From assembly GCA_012838795.1 (NCBI GenBank), contig DUOO01000063.1, positions 1 through 64,000 of the forward strand: 64,000 nt of DNA. Direction: 5' to 3'. The translations under genes were made by a program, and so were the position numbers. The DNA comes from Clostridiaceae bacterium. GTDB lineage: Bacteria > Bacillota > Clostridia > Saccharofermentanales > DTU023. Shown in pieces: positions 50,533 through 61,098 of the stretch; the first letter of the stretch is position 1, and the number at the start of each line of letters is the position of its first letter. The notes under the pieces were generated by a model. The model had not been told where the DNA came from. It did not search any database and saw nothing but the letters and a program-made list of their open reading frames with translations.

Positions 50533-51579
50533 ATGAACAAACAAAATAAACCAAGAATTTTTTATGATTATGATTATCCGGACTTAGAAATCTTGGCTGA
50601 AAAATATAATTGGCCTAAATTTCGGATAAAACAATTACTGGAATGGCAAGCTAAAAGCATTCAGTCAACTTCCGGAATGACAAATATTCCAAAAGATATG
50701 CGTATCGTGCTTGAACGAGAGATGGTCTGGCCCGCTTTGAAGATTGTTAAAATTGAACGCTCGAAAGTTGAACCGGTTAATAAATATCTTTTTGAACTAT
50801 CCGACGGAAATATTATTGAAACTGTTTCAATGCATTACAATTATGGACATTCAGTTTGTTTGACAACTCAAGTCGGATGCAAAATGGGTTGCGGGTTCTG
50901 CGCTTCTGCCAAACCGGGCTTTAAGCGCAATTTGACTGCCGGAGAAATGCTTGCTCAGATTACAATGATTTCTCATATGGAACAATCACACATAAGTCAC
51001 GCTGTTCTGATGGGGATTGGTGAAGCTTTAGATAATTATGATCAAACAATTAAATTCTTAAACAGACTCCGCTCGAAATTTGGCTTTACGATGAGTATGC
51101 GAAATATTACTTTGTCTACTTGCGGTTTAGTGCCGCAGATCAAAAAATTGGCAAAAGAACATTTGCCGATAACCTTGGCGATTTCACTTCATTCAGCTGA
51201 TCAGGCTATAAGAAATATGCTGATGCCGATATCAAAACATTATCCGATTGAAGAGATTGTTCAAGTGGCAGATTATTACTTTGCTGAAACGGGTCGTCGA
51301 GTAACCTATGAATATACTTTGTTTGACAGAATCAATGATCAACCTGCACATGCGGAACAATTGGCAAAATTATTAAAAGGTAAGCCGGTTCATGTAAATT
51401 TGATTCCTGCCAATGAGGTAGCCGATTCTATTTGGACTGGATCTGCCAAAGATGCGATTAATAATTTTTTATTAATTTTAAATAAAAATAAAATTAATGC
51501 CACAATACGCTATTCCGCCGGTCAAGATATAACTGCAGCATGCGGGCAGCTGAGAAGACAAAATATACAAAATAATTGA
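50533..51579 (+). CDS. rlmN: 23S rRNA A2503 methyltransferase (radical SAM)
   Basis: CLTTQVGCKMGCGFCASAKPGFKRNLTAGEM. Confidence 0.93.
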   Translation: MNKQNKPRIFYDYDYPDLEILAEKYNWPKFRIKQLLEWQAKSIQSTSGMTNIPKDMRIVLEREMVWPALKIVKIERSKVEPVNKYLFELSDGNIIETVSMHYNYGHSVCLTTQVGCKMGCGFCASAKPGFKRNLTAGEMLAQITMISHMEQSHISHAVLMGIGEALDNYDQTIKFLNRLRSKFGFTMSMRNITLSTCGLVPQIKKLAKEHLPITLAISLHSADQAIRNMLMPISKHYPIEEIVQVADYYFAETGRRVTYEYTLFDRINDQPAHAEQLAKLLKGKPVHVNLIPANEVADSIWTGSAKDAINNFLLILNKNKINATIRYSAGQDITAACGQLRRQNIQNN

Positions 51580-51691
51580 CAGAAACTAATCAACTTACCA
51601 ATGCCAATTTGTAAAGCTTGCCACTATTTATGCTTAATGCTAAAATTAGAATTTGCAATCATAAGTATGCTCGTGATCGGTGACAGTATAT

Positions 51692-52456
51692 ATGGAAGAA
51701 TTAAATATGTTAAAAAAGTTTAAAGTAGCCGCTTTATCCGATATTGGACTAGTACGTGAAGGCAATGAAGATAATTTCGGTTTTGTAACCTTCGAAGAGG
51801 ATTATCCTTTTGTTTGTATTGTTGCTGACGGTATGGGTGGTCACCTTAACGGTGAGTTGGCTAGTAAAATTGCTGTCGAATATTGTCAAACTCGTTTAAA
51901 AAAAGATTTGCCGCTCGAAAATGAACCGCAAACCATTAAGAATTTATTGAATGATGTTATTCAAAAAGCCAATATAAAAGTATATTTAACTTCTTTGGAA
52001 ACTCCTAAAAATAAAGGTATGGGAACAACTTTGACTATTGCGGTTTTTTACCAATCAAGTGTTTATATCGGTCATATTGGCGATTCGCGTTGCTATTTAT
52101 TACGTGACAGATATTTAGATTGTTTGACTATCGATCATACGGTTGTTCATGAAATGATTGAAGCCGGAACAATTACTGAAGCAGAAATCTATACACATCC
52201 ACAAAGACATGTATTGACCCAAGCACTTGGTGCCTCCGGATATTTAAGACCTGATATTGTACATATGGACTTGCAAAAACAAGATCGCTATTTGTTGTGT
52301 AGTGACGGGTTACATGGTTATGTCGGAGAAAATGAAATTGAAAATACGCTTGCCCAAAACAATGAACCGGAAATTATTTGTGAGATATTAATTAACAAAG
52401 CAAATAAAGTGGGCGGCAAAGACAATATCACTACGGTTGTAGTGCTTTATGAGTGA
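51692..52456 (+). CDS. prpC: PP2C-family Ser/Thr phosphatase
   Basis: SDIGLVREGNEDNFGF...VADGMGGHLNGELAS...HIGDSRCYLLRD. Confidence 0.92.
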   Translation: MEELNMLKKFKVAALSDIGLVREGNEDNFGFVTFEEDYPFVCIVADGMGGHLNGELASKIAVEYCQTRLKKDLPLENEPQTIKNLLNDVIQKANIKVYLTSLETPKNKGMGTTLTIAVFYQSSVYIGHIGDSRCYLLRDRYLDCLTIDHTVVHEMIEAGTITEAEIYTHPQRHVLTQALGASGYLRPDIVHMDLQKQDRYLLCSDGLHGYVGENEIENTLAQNNEPEIICEILINKANKVGGKDNITTVVVLYE

Positions 52457-52465
52457 TTTTGTCAT

Positions 52466-54703
52466 TTGGAGGGCTTAATGAAAGTCAATAAGCGAAATTT
52501 GGCATCCGGTACAGTCTTAGGCGGACGTTATAGCGTTGTTCGAACTCTGGGACAAGGCGGGATGGCCCATGTATATATGGCTGAAGACTTGCATAACAAG
52601 TCTTATGTTGCTTTAAAAGTTATGCGTGATGAATTGTCAGATGATCCTGAGTTCATCAGACGTTTTGCAACCGAAGCAAGAGCTGCTGCAAGTCTTGATC
52701 ATCCGAATATTGTAGCAGTTCTTGACTATGGACAGGATAAAGATGTCAGATATATTGTCCAAGAATATGTTGAAGGAAAAACTTTAAAAGATTTAATCCG
52801 TGAACAGGGTGCACTGGATTATCATTTAGCCATACCGCTAATGGTTCAAATAGGTCTTGCTTTAGAACATGCTCATAAAAGAGGTGTAATTCATCGTGAT
52901 ATGAAACCTCAAAATGTAATGATTACATCGGATATGGTTGCCAAGGTTACCGATTTCGGAATTGCCAGAACGACTAATGCAAATACGATTACTTTAACCG
53001 GTGGTGTGGCTTTCGGATCGGTACATTATTTTTCTCCGGAACAAGCAAGAGGGAGTCACGTTACCGAGCGCTCGGATTTGTATTCACTGGGGATAATGTT
53101 ATATGAAATGTTGACAGGGGAATTGCCGTTTGACGGTGATTCTTCAGTAGCAGTTGCAATCAAACAGTTGCAGGAAATGCCGGACCCGCCAAGTCGATAT
53201 AATCCAAAACTGCCGCGTTCTTTGGATAATATCGTTTTTAAAACAATTCAAAAAAGTCCGGGTAATCGATATGCATCAGCGAGAGCTTTTGTCGATGAGT
53301 TGGATGCTTTTCTAAGAAATCCGCAGGGAAGATACGGAGTTATAGCCGGTAGCCGTAATAAAGTTGAAGCTTCCTCGTCTTTTGGAGGTCAAACAAAAGG
53401 TTCAAATTTTGAAAAAATTCATGAACTGGAATCTTCGATTCACAAAAGCCGCAGAACACGGACCAGAGATACATCGGTTGTTGTGATAATAATTGTGGTT
53501 ACGGTTGCCGTTGTAGTTGCCGGTTTATATTGGTTGATAAATTCCATTAAAAAATCTAATGCGCAAAACGGCGAAGATTTTTTTGTTTTAGAAGATTATA
53601 CGGGTGAAAACATCGAGATTGTTGCTAATCAGTTGATAAATGAACATGGTTTAGAAATTGAAAAAGATTTATTTATTGAATGGAAAACCAATGATGTTAC
53701 TAAGGGCAACATTTATGATCAGGAGCCGAAACCTAAACAAAAATTCTTTGTCGGTAAAGACAAATTAAAGTTGATGGTTAGTGCCGGAAATGAAATTTCT
53801 TATGTTCCGGATGTTATCGGTGAAACTAAGGAAAATGCCAGTAATTTGCTTGAGAGCATGAATTATAATGTATTAATTAAATATCAAAGTTCGGAAACAT
53901 ACGCAGAGAATATCGTAATAAATTCTTTGCCGCGTCCGGGGAGCGCTTTACCGCCGGGTGAGAAAGTAACAATTTACGTTTCTGAAGGTCCGTCTGATGC
54001 AACCGAATTAACAACTGAAGTACCATATATTGTCGGATATACTTGGGAAGCTGCAATGCAAATCCTTTCTGATGCAAATTTGAATATAGGTGAGGCTACA
54101 GGCATTGACGGCAGTGTCGCAGAAAAAGATCGGATTATTATTAAACAATCTCCTGCAGAAGGTGTAATGGTCAGAATTAATTCTGAAGTTGCCGTTACCT
54201 ACGGAACTTCAAAACAATACGACGAATATATGAATCCTACGGAAGCGACTACATCCAAAGGTGTGACCAAAATGCCCAATTTGGTAGGTAAAACGTGGGA
54301 TGTTGCATATAATCAGATTACTAATTGGAGTGCGGACAGTATCCCTGATAATATTAAAGTTACTTACATCAGTGCAGCATCAAAAGCAGAAGCTTACCAT
54401 ATGACAAATCCGGAAAAAGCCTATATTTTAAGTCAATCAGTTAGTCCGGACACAAATTTAAAAAGTGTGAATGAGATTCTCTTTATGCTCGGTACTTACG
54501 CGGATTATCAGGAAATGTTAAATCCGACAGAACCGCCGACCACAACGACGGAACCGACTACTACACCGCCAACAACCGAAACACCGACAACTACGGAACC
54601 GCCAACGGATCCGACTTTGCCAACAGATTCCTCGATTAATCCTGAACCTGAACCTGAGCCTGAACCTGAACCCGAACCGGATCCGACCCCGGAAGGTGGT
54701 TAA
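52466..54703 (+). CDS. prkC: PASTA-domain Ser/Thr protein kinase
   Basis: LGQGGMAHVYMAED...HRDMKPQNVMI...DFGIAR; TM; PASTA repeats; Thr/Pro and EPEP tail. Confidence 0.94.
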   Translation: MEGLMKVNKRNLASGTVLGGRYSVVRTLGQGGMAHVYMAEDLHNKSYVALKVMRDELSDDPEFIRRFATEARAAASLDHPNIVAVLDYGQDKDVRYIVQEYVEGKTLKDLIREQGALDYHLAIPLMVQIGLALEHAHKRGVIHRDMKPQNVMITSDMVAKVTDFGIARTTNANTITLTGGVAFGSVHYFSPEQARGSHVTERSDLYSLGIMLYEMLTGELPFDGDSSVAVAIKQLQEMPDPPSRYNPKLPRSLDNIVFKTIQKSPGNRYASARAFVDELDAFLRNPQGRYGVIAGSRNKVEASSSFGGQTKGSNFEKIHELESSIHKSRRTRTRDTSVVVIIIVVTVAVVVAGLYWLINSIKKSNAQNGEDFFVLEDYTGENIEIVANQLINEHGLEIEKDLFIEWKTNDVTKGNIYDQEPKPKQKFFVGKDKLKLMVSAGNEISYVPDVIGETKENASNLLESMNYNVLIKYQSSETYAENIVINSLPRPGSALPPGEKVTIYVSEGPSDATELTTEVPYIVGYTWEAAMQILSDANLNIGEATGIDGSVAEKDRIIIKQSPAEGVMVRINSEVAVTYGTSKQYDEYMNPTEATTSKGVTKMPNLVGKTWDVAYNQITNWSADSIPDNIKVTYISAASKAEAYHMTNPEKAYILSQSVSPDTNLKSVNEILFMLGTYADYQEMLNPTEPPTTTTEPTTTPPTTETPTTTEPPTDPTLPTDSSINPEPEPEPEPEPEPDPTPEGG

Positions 54704-54725
54704 TTAATGTTAGGTTTTAACTAAA

Positions 54726-55628
54726 ATGAAGAAACTGCAGGCTAATCAAGCGGTAATAGTGAAAGGTGTGGCAGGTCAATACAGTTTACATCGTTATGAA
54801 CCTTATTTCTCTGGTATTGCAGTAGCAAGAGGTATATTTCGTAAAGACAAAATAATTCCCTTGCCGGGTGATCTGGTGGAATATTCTGCATCGGGAGATC
54901 CGGATATTCCGTTTGTTATCGAAAACATCCTACCGCGTAAAAATGAATTGAAAAGACCGCCGATGGCAAATCTGGATATTTTATTGATCACAGTTTCTAC
55001 AGGGTTGCCTGAGCCTGATTTTTATTTGATTGATCGCATGGCAGCATATGCCAATATCTTGAATATTACTCCCTATATTTTATTAACCAAGACAGATATT
55101 GACGATTCTAATGTTTCGGAAATTCTTGATAACTATCGTCCTGCCGGCTTCCCGATCTATCAATTAGGTTTTGAAAACGAGATGGAACTGCAAAGATTAA
55201 AAAATGATATAAGAGGAGAAATTGTGGCATTTGCCGGGCAAAGCGGAGTAGGTAAATCGACATATTTAAACCTGCTTTTCGGGAATTCGTTAATGGAAAC
55301 AGGTGAGTTATCACATAAAGCCGGCAGGGGCAAACAAACGACACGCCATATTGAATTATTTCCTACAGGAATAAGTTATGTAGCTGATACACCGGGTTTT
55401 CAAACACTTAATTTAGCCGAAACCGAGATTACCGGAACTCAATTTGCTGCCGGTTATCCTGAAATAAACAGATTATCCGAAAATTGTCGTTTTAATAATT
55501 GTACTCATCTGCATGAACCCGGTTGTGCCGTTATAGAAGCCGGTTCCGATCAAATAAATCCGAAAAGACTGAAACGTTATCAGTTTTTACGAAGTGAATT
55601 GGATTCTTTTTATCAAAATATGTATTAG
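54726..55628 (+). CDS. rsgA: Ribosome small subunit-dependent GTPase A
   Basis: AFAGQSGVGKSTYLNLLFG...GRGKQTTRHIELF...DTPGFQTL. Confidence 0.94.
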   Translation: MKKLQANQAVIVKGVAGQYSLHRYEPYFSGIAVARGIFRKDKIIPLPGDLVEYSASGDPDIPFVIENILPRKNELKRPPMANLDILLITVSTGLPEPDFYLIDRMAAYANILNITPYILLTKTDIDDSNVSEILDNYRPAGFPIYQLGFENEMELQRLKNDIRGEIVAFAGQSGVGKSTYLNLLFGNSLMETGELSHKAGRGKQTTRHIELFPTGISYVADTPGFQTLNLAETEITGTQFAAGYPEINRLSENCRFNNCTHLHEPGCAVIEAGSDQINPKRLKRYQFLRSELDSFYQNMY

Positions 55629-55766
55629 AATAAGGAATAATTTAGATGATTTAATTTGAAAACAGTTATAATAAATTGTAGCTAAGAATCATTTTAGTTA
55701 TAGTAAAGGTTAATGTCAGGAAGTAAAGATCAAAACAAATACAAAAAATTGTTATAAAGGAGTCTT

Positions 55767-56453
55767 ATGTTAACTAAAAACAAGAATAGTGATATTGTAA
55801 TCTGTCCAAGTGTATTATCAGCTGATTTTGCTAATTTAGCGTCTGATCTTGAAACAATCAGTTCTGCTGATTGGCTTCATTTTGATGTGATGGATGGACA
55901 TTATGTTCCTAATTTATCATTTGGACCTGTTGTCGCATCTGCGGTGAAACCATATTCCAATTTATTGCTGGATGTTCATTTGATGGTTTCACAACCGGAT
56001 GAATGGTTTGAACCTTTTGCCGAAGCCGGCGCCGATTCTTTGGTTATTCATCAAGAAGTTGCTGTACATGCGAACAGATCACTCCAGAGAATAAAAGAAT
56101 TAGGTTGTTCAGCAGGTATGGCAATAAATCCCGGAACACCGATTGAAACTTTATACGAACATTTACCATATTTGGATTTGGTCTTGATTATGACTGTTAA
56201 CCCGGGATTTGGGGGACAGTCATACATTGAATCAATGGACGATAAAATTCGCAGAATGCGTAAAATGATCAATGAATCCGGTTATGATATTTTCCTGCAG
56301 GTAGATGGCGGTATCACCAGTGATAATATTGAAAGAGTTGCTGCTTGTGGTGCCAATGCTTTTGTTTCCGGAAGCGGTATTTTTAAGAAATCGGATCGAG
56401 TTGCTGAAATTAGCTTAATGCGTAAATTAGCAGAAAAGGGATATACAGGTTAA
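55767..56453 (+). CDS. rpe: Ribulose-phosphate 3-epimerase
   Basis: PSVLSADFANLASDLETI...HFDVMDGHYVPNLSFGP...TVNPGFGGQSYI. Confidence 0.96.
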   Translation: MLTKNKNSDIVICPSVLSADFANLASDLETISSADWLHFDVMDGHYVPNLSFGPVVASAVKPYSNLLLDVHLMVSQPDEWFEPFAEAGADSLVIHQEVAVHANRSLQRIKELGCSAGMAINPGTPIETLYEHLPYLDLVLIMTVNPGFGGQSYIESMDDKIRRMRKMINESGYDIFLQVDGGITSDNIERVAACGANAFVSGSGIFKKSDRVAEISLMRKLAEKGYTG

Positions 56454-57157
56454 TGCTGGATGTTGCCATTGTTTTAAGCGGTGAGATAGCTGACAGGGAA
56501 GGATTTGATTATTTAGTCCGCTCAGCCGCATATCTTGTTGCAGTTGACGGAGGCTTAAATCATTTGGTTGATTTAGATATCATACCGGACTTGTTTTTAG
56601 GTGATTTTGATTCTGTGGGCAAAGATGCTTTAGCAAAAGCTGAACAATGGCAAATAGATATAATAAAATTCCCTGTACATAAAAATTATTCTGATTCGGA
56701 ATTAGCAGTTAAAGAAATACTTTTCGGTCAAAGATTCGATTTAATTGCAGCTAAACCGGTAATTGGTTTATTGGCTGCTTTCGGTTCGCGTTATGATCAT
56801 TTATTAAATAATCAATTACTGGCGAAACGTTTTATTGAACATGCAGATTTCATTTTGTCTGACGGTTTACTTTTACAATGGATTTTAGCCGGCCCTCGTA
56901 AGTTCAGTTTGAATTGGCCATGTACTGAAGCAAATTTGGCAAAAGAATATATATTCTCTGTCTTAGCATTGAGTAAATCAGTAAAAAATCTCACTATTTG
57001 TAATAGTGAATATATATTAAATAAATACGATTTACATTCCGGACATTCTATAGGTATAAGTAATCTAGCTCAAAACGCCGATTACAAAAGAACTTCGGAA
57101 GTAGAAATAAGTTTTGATAAAGGATGTTTAACCGTAATTATTTTACCTGAAGATTAA
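56453..57157 (+). CDS. thiN: Thiamine diphosphokinase
   Basis: VAVDGGLNHLVDLDIIPDLFLGDFDSV...FPVHKNYSDSELAV. Confidence 0.92.
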   Translation: MLDVAIVLSGEIADREGFDYLVRSAAYLVAVDGGLNHLVDLDIIPDLFLGDFDSVGKDALAKAEQWQIDIIKFPVHKNYSDSELAVKEILFGQRFDLIAAKPVIGLLAAFGSRYDHLLNNQLLAKRFIEHADFILSDGLLLQWILAGPRKFSLNWPCTEANLAKEYIFSVLALSKSVKNLTICNSEYILNKYDLHSGHSIGISNLAQNADYKRTSEVEISFDKGCLTVIILPED

Positions 57158-57201
57158 ATTACTTTGTTGTAATTAATTCTATATACAAATAATATTAAAC
57201 T

Positions 57202-57927
57202 ATGGCGGAAGATTTAAATCTGAAAAATTCGAACACGGAAATTGTAACTGAAGATCCAAGAACATGGAGTCTTTTTAAGGGTTTGACGGAAGAAGAATAT
57301 ATTGAACTTGCTTCAAGTGTCAGAATTCTTGATTTTACACGCAATCAGACAGTTTTCAGACCGGGAGATTCTGCCGATAGAATGTACATTGTTATTTCCG
57401 GCAGAATGAAAATAACTCAGTTAATGCCTGATGGCCGACCACAAATTTTATATATTTATAATCCGGGAGATTTTGTCGGAGGCTTAAATATCTTGAGTGG
57501 TGATCAATATTTGTATTTGGGAGAAACTTTAGAAGATAGTAAAATCGGACAAATCGGTAAAAACATTTTTTCAGAATTTGCTCTTACCAGGGTCGATTCT
57601 TTGATTGAAATATTAGCAAAATCTTTTGATCGGATTCGCTGGGCCGAATCGCTTATTTCCAGGCTTTCAGCGTCCAATGCGGAAATTAAAGTTGCAGGAC
57701 TTTTAATCAGTTTAATCGATTCCTATGGAATTAAGAAAAACGATAAAATTCATCTTAAACTTTCGATTAATCGGGAAGAAATGGGGAGTTATGCAGGTTT
57801 GACCCGCGAAACAATGACCCGCAAATTAAACGAGTTCCGTAATAAAGGTTATATTGGTTTTAAAGGTCATCGCACAATTGTTATTAAAGATTTACCCGCT
57901 TTACGAAGGATTATATATTTAGTTTAG
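57202..57927 (+). CDS. Crp/Fnr-family transcriptional regulator
   Basis: Cyclic-nucleotide-binding-like N-terminus; NREEMGSYAGLTRETMTRKLNEF HTH. Confidence 0.92.
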   Translation: MAEDLNLKNSNTEIVTEDPRTWSLFKGLTEEEYIELASSVRILDFTRNQTVFRPGDSADRMYIVISGRMKITQLMPDGRPQILYIYNPGDFVGGLNILSGDQYLYLGETLEDSKIGQIGKNIFSEFALTRVDSLIEILAKSFDRIRWAESLISRLSASNAEIKVAGLLISLIDSYGIKKNDKIHLKLSINREEMGSYAGLTRETMTRKLNEFRNKGYIGFKGHRTIVIKDLPALRRIIYLV

Positions 57928-57944
57928 CTAAAAAATATTAGTTA

Positions 57945-58904
57945 TTAACGATCATATTGCGGAAGATCTGAATTTTCTGCAAGATCGGCTTGGCAGATAG
58001 CTTCACCTATTCTTGCAGCTAACAGATGTTCTTTGACTGTATGGGTTCTGACAATTTCAACACCTTTGCTGGCCGCGATTGCAGTCAGTGCGGCGGAAGC
58101 CAAATCGCGATTGGCAAAACCCGCCTCTGTTGCTGGATTTGTATTAATATGAGCATTTTGCAATAAATTAATCAGGAATCTTTTACGTGAAACTCCTAAA
58201 AAAATCGGGAATCCTAATTTTTTGATTGTAGTTATATTATTAATTAATTGAAGATTTTCTTTTTTTGTTAAACCGAAACCAATACCGGGATCAAGATATA
58301 TTTGTTCAGTTTTAATGCCTGCTTGCATTGCGATAGTTAAAGCTTTATCAAAAAAGTATTTCATTACTTCAAGAATCGGCTTTTCGGCCATATCTGCGTA
58401 TTCAGCTGAGGTAAAAACAGAATAATTATCTTCAAGACAAAATTTTGGAAAGTACATACTGCTTGAATGTTGCGGTCGTGCCATAACAGGGTTGAACATT
58501 AAGACAAAAAGCGGGTGGCGACCTGAACCTGCAATAAGATCAGCCATATTCGGATCCCCGAAGAGACCGGTAATATCGTTAATGATGTCTGCGCCTATAT
58601 CTAAACAATGTTCGGCAACATCTGCCTTCCAGGTATCAACTGATAGTGGTGAATCGGATTTTTGTTTTAATTCTCTGATCACCGGATCAATTCTCTCTAT
58701 TTCTGTTTGGGCGGAAATCAATGTGCTGCCGGGACGAGTGGATTCTCCTCCGATATCCAAAATATCAGCTCCCTGAGCTATTAAATCCAAACCGTGTTCA
58801 ATAGCTATTTCCGGATTATAATATAGATTTCCGTCGGAAAAAGAATCAGGTGTTACGTTGACTATTGCACAGATTTTTGTTTTATATTGTTTTTTATCGG
58901 TCAT
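57945..58904 (-). CDS. folP: Dihydropteroate synthase
   Basis: CAIVNVTPDSFSDGNLY...DILDIGGESTRPGS. Confidence 0.95.
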   Translation of the reverse strand: MTDKKQYKTKICAIVNVTPDSFSDGNLYYNPEIAIEHGLDLIAQGADILDIGGESTRPGSTLISAQTEIERIDPVIRELKQKSDSPLSVDTWKADVAEHCLDIGADIINDITGLFGDPNMADLIAGSGRHPLFVLMFNPVMARPQHSSSMYFPKFCLEDNYSVFTSAEYADMAEKPILEVMKYFFDKALTIAMQAGIKTEQIYLDPGIGFGLTKKENLQLINNITTIKKLGFPIFLGVSRKRFLINLLQNAHINTNPATEAGFANRDLASAALTAIAASKGVEIVRTHTVKEHLLAARIGEAICQADLAENSDLPQYDR

Positions 58905-58924
58905 AACTAAAATCTTTCATTTTC

Positions 58925-59911
58925 TCATTTGTTATCAGTGAAATCCGATTTGCGATAGAGGTTCAGCGGATTATTTTCTACTGCCTGATGCAGCATTTCG
59001 TCATTGATATGAGTATAGATCTCCGTAGTTGAAACACTGGTATGACCAAGTATTTGTTGTAAACTGCGTAAATCGACCTGACCGTATTGATACATCAGGG
59101 TAGCGGCAGTATGACGCAATTTATGAGCTGAATATTTTTTGGGATCAAGGCCGGCTTTACTGATATATTTTTTTACTATATTTTGTACGGCTCTTTGTGA
59201 AATTCGACGTCTATTCCTGCTCACAAATAACGGATCACCTTTTTCTTCAAGTCTTGGCTCAATTCTTTCCGGCAAGTACGCATCAATTGCTTGCAGGGAA
59301 ATAGAATTGAGATAGATTGTTCTTTCTTTGCCACCTTTACCCATAACAGTCAGAGTCTCTTCAGCAATATCACCAAGATTTATGCTGCATAATTCAGAAA
59401 GTCGCATACCGCAATTAAGAAATAAAGTTAATATACAATAATCACGACTTGAAAACTGATCATCGGAATTTGCTGCTTCAGCCAAAACGGATATGCTCTC
59501 ATCAATAGTAAGGTATCTGGGCAATTTTTTCTGTTGTTTTGGTGATTCTAATTCAGCAGCAGGATTATAGTCAATTATTTTAGCTTTGGAGGAAAGAAAA
59601 TTATAAAAAGATCTGATTGCAGAAATACGACGTGATCTGGCGGCCGGACCGTTATCTCGTTCATTGCCCAACCAGGCGACAAAACGATACATTTCGCTCA
59701 ATTTGATTGAACGCAGGAATTCTTCGTCAATGTCGGTAATTGAAATTTCTTCAAATGACGAATCTTCCGCAACTAAATTGCGATGTTTTTTTAAAAACCG
59801 AAAAAACATTTCCAAGTCATAACGATATTCTTGGATTGTTCCGGGTGCTCTTGCTTTTATACCGGAAAAATAGCTAAAAAACTCTTCTAACCAATAAAAA
59901 GTATTTTTCAT
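58925..59911 (-). CDS. XerC/D-like tyrosine recombinase
   Basis: GMRLSELCSINLGD...HKLRHTAATLM...LGHTSVSTTEIYTH. Confidence 0.92.
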   Translation of the reverse strand: MKNTFYWLEEFFSYFSGIKARAPGTIQEYRYDLEMFFRFLKKHRNLVAEDSSFEEISITDIDEEFLRSIKLSEMYRFVAWLGNERDNGPAARSRRISAIRSFYNFLSSKAKIIDYNPAAELESPKQQKKLPRYLTIDESISVLAEAANSDDQFSSRDYCILTLFLNCGMRLSELCSINLGDIAEETLTVMGKGGKERTIYLNSISLQAIDAYLPERIEPRLEEKGDPLFVSRNRRRISQRAVQNIVKKYISKAGLDPKKYSAHKLRHTAATLMYQYGQVDLRSLQQILGHTSVSTTEIYTHINDEMLHQAVENNPLNLYRKSDFTDNK

Positions 59912-59980
59912 ATTATGCTGCCTCTGTTTATAATTATATGATAAAATATGATAATTGTTATTACAGGAGGTTTACAAATA

Positions 59981-61072
59981 ATGAAACGTAAGTATAAAGT
60001 CGGGATTGTCGGCGGTACCGGTTATGTAGGTCAAAGATTTTTAACCTTACTTGATAATCATCCTTGGTTTGAAACAACAATGATCGCAGCCTCCTCAAGA
60101 TCTGCGGGAAAAACATACGAAGAAACGATGCAGGGTCGGTGGAAAATAGATGCAATAATGCCTGAAGCGGTTAAAAATATAGTTGTCCTAAGCAGTGAAG
60201 ACTTAGCTTCATTTATTGACCGGGTAGATTTTGTTTTCTGTGCGGTTGATATGGAAAAATCGGAATTAATTGCTCTGGAAGAGTCCATTGCCAAAATGGA
60301 AACACCGGTTGTATCAAATAATTCGGCAAATCGTTGGACACCTGATGTTCCGATGATTATTCCGGAAATCAATCCCGAGCATTCGGCAATTATCGAAGTG
60401 CAAAAACAACGTTTGGGGACAAAATCCGGGTTTATTGCAGTGAAACCTAATTGTTCAATTCAAAGTTATGTACCTGCTTTAACCCCTTTGGCTGATTACG
60501 GAATTGAAAAAGTTCTGGTTTCTACTTATCAAGCTGTATCCGGTGCAGGTAAAACTCTTGCAGAATGGCCTGAAATCAATGCTAATGTAATTCCTTACAT
60601 AGGTGGTGAAGAAGAAAAATCGGAAAAGGAACCGCTGCGAGTTTGGGGAAAATTGAATTCTGATAACACAGAAATTGTTTTGGCGAACAAACCGCTTATT
60701 TCCGCACAATGTTACAGAGTTCCGGTACAAGACGGACATACGGCCTCAGTAGCGGTAAAATTTGCGGAAAAACCGACTAAAGAAGCCATCTTAAAAGCTT
60801 GGGCTGAATATCTGCCGTATCCGCAACAAAAGAAATTCCCGACAGCTCCGCAACCTTTCTTACAGTATTTGGAAGATGATAATCGTCCGCAACCAAAATT
60901 GGACGCTAACTTCGGAAAAGGTATGGGGGTAAGTATCGGCAGATTAAGAGAAGATAATATTTTTGATTATAAATTTGCTTGTCTGTCCCATAATACCTTG
61001 AGAGGAGCAGCAGGCGGTGCTGTTTTGACGGCTGAATTATTAGTTGATCAAGGTTATATAAATTTCAAATAA
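59981..61072 (+). CDS. asd: Aspartate-semialdehyde dehydrogenase
   Basis: KVGIVGGTGYVGQRFLTLL...KPNCSIQSYVPAL...RVPVQDGHTASV; start taken at ATG 59981. Confidence 0.94.
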   Translation: MKRKYKVGIVGGTGYVGQRFLTLLDNHPWFETTMIAASSRSAGKTYEETMQGRWKIDAIMPEAVKNIVVLSSEDLASFIDRVDFVFCAVDMEKSELIALEESIAKMETPVVSNNSANRWTPDVPMIIPEINPEHSAIIEVQKQRLGTKSGFIAVKPNCSIQSYVPALTPLADYGIEKVLVSTYQAVSGAGKTLAEWPEINANVIPYIGGEEEKSEKEPLRVWGKLNSDNTEIVLANKPLISAQCYRVPVQDGHTASVAVKFAEKPTKEAILKAWAEYLPYPQQKKFPTAPQPFLQYLEDDNRPQPKLDANFGKGMGVSIGRLREDNIFDYKFACLSHNTLRGAAGGAVLTAELLVDQGYINFK

Positions 61073-61098
61073 AGTAAAAATAAACTAAAAGGTAATAT

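Noticed and set aside
56985-57012. CACTATT-tgt-AATAGTG hairpin
   Set aside because: Lies inside the thiN coding sequence and is likely incidental.
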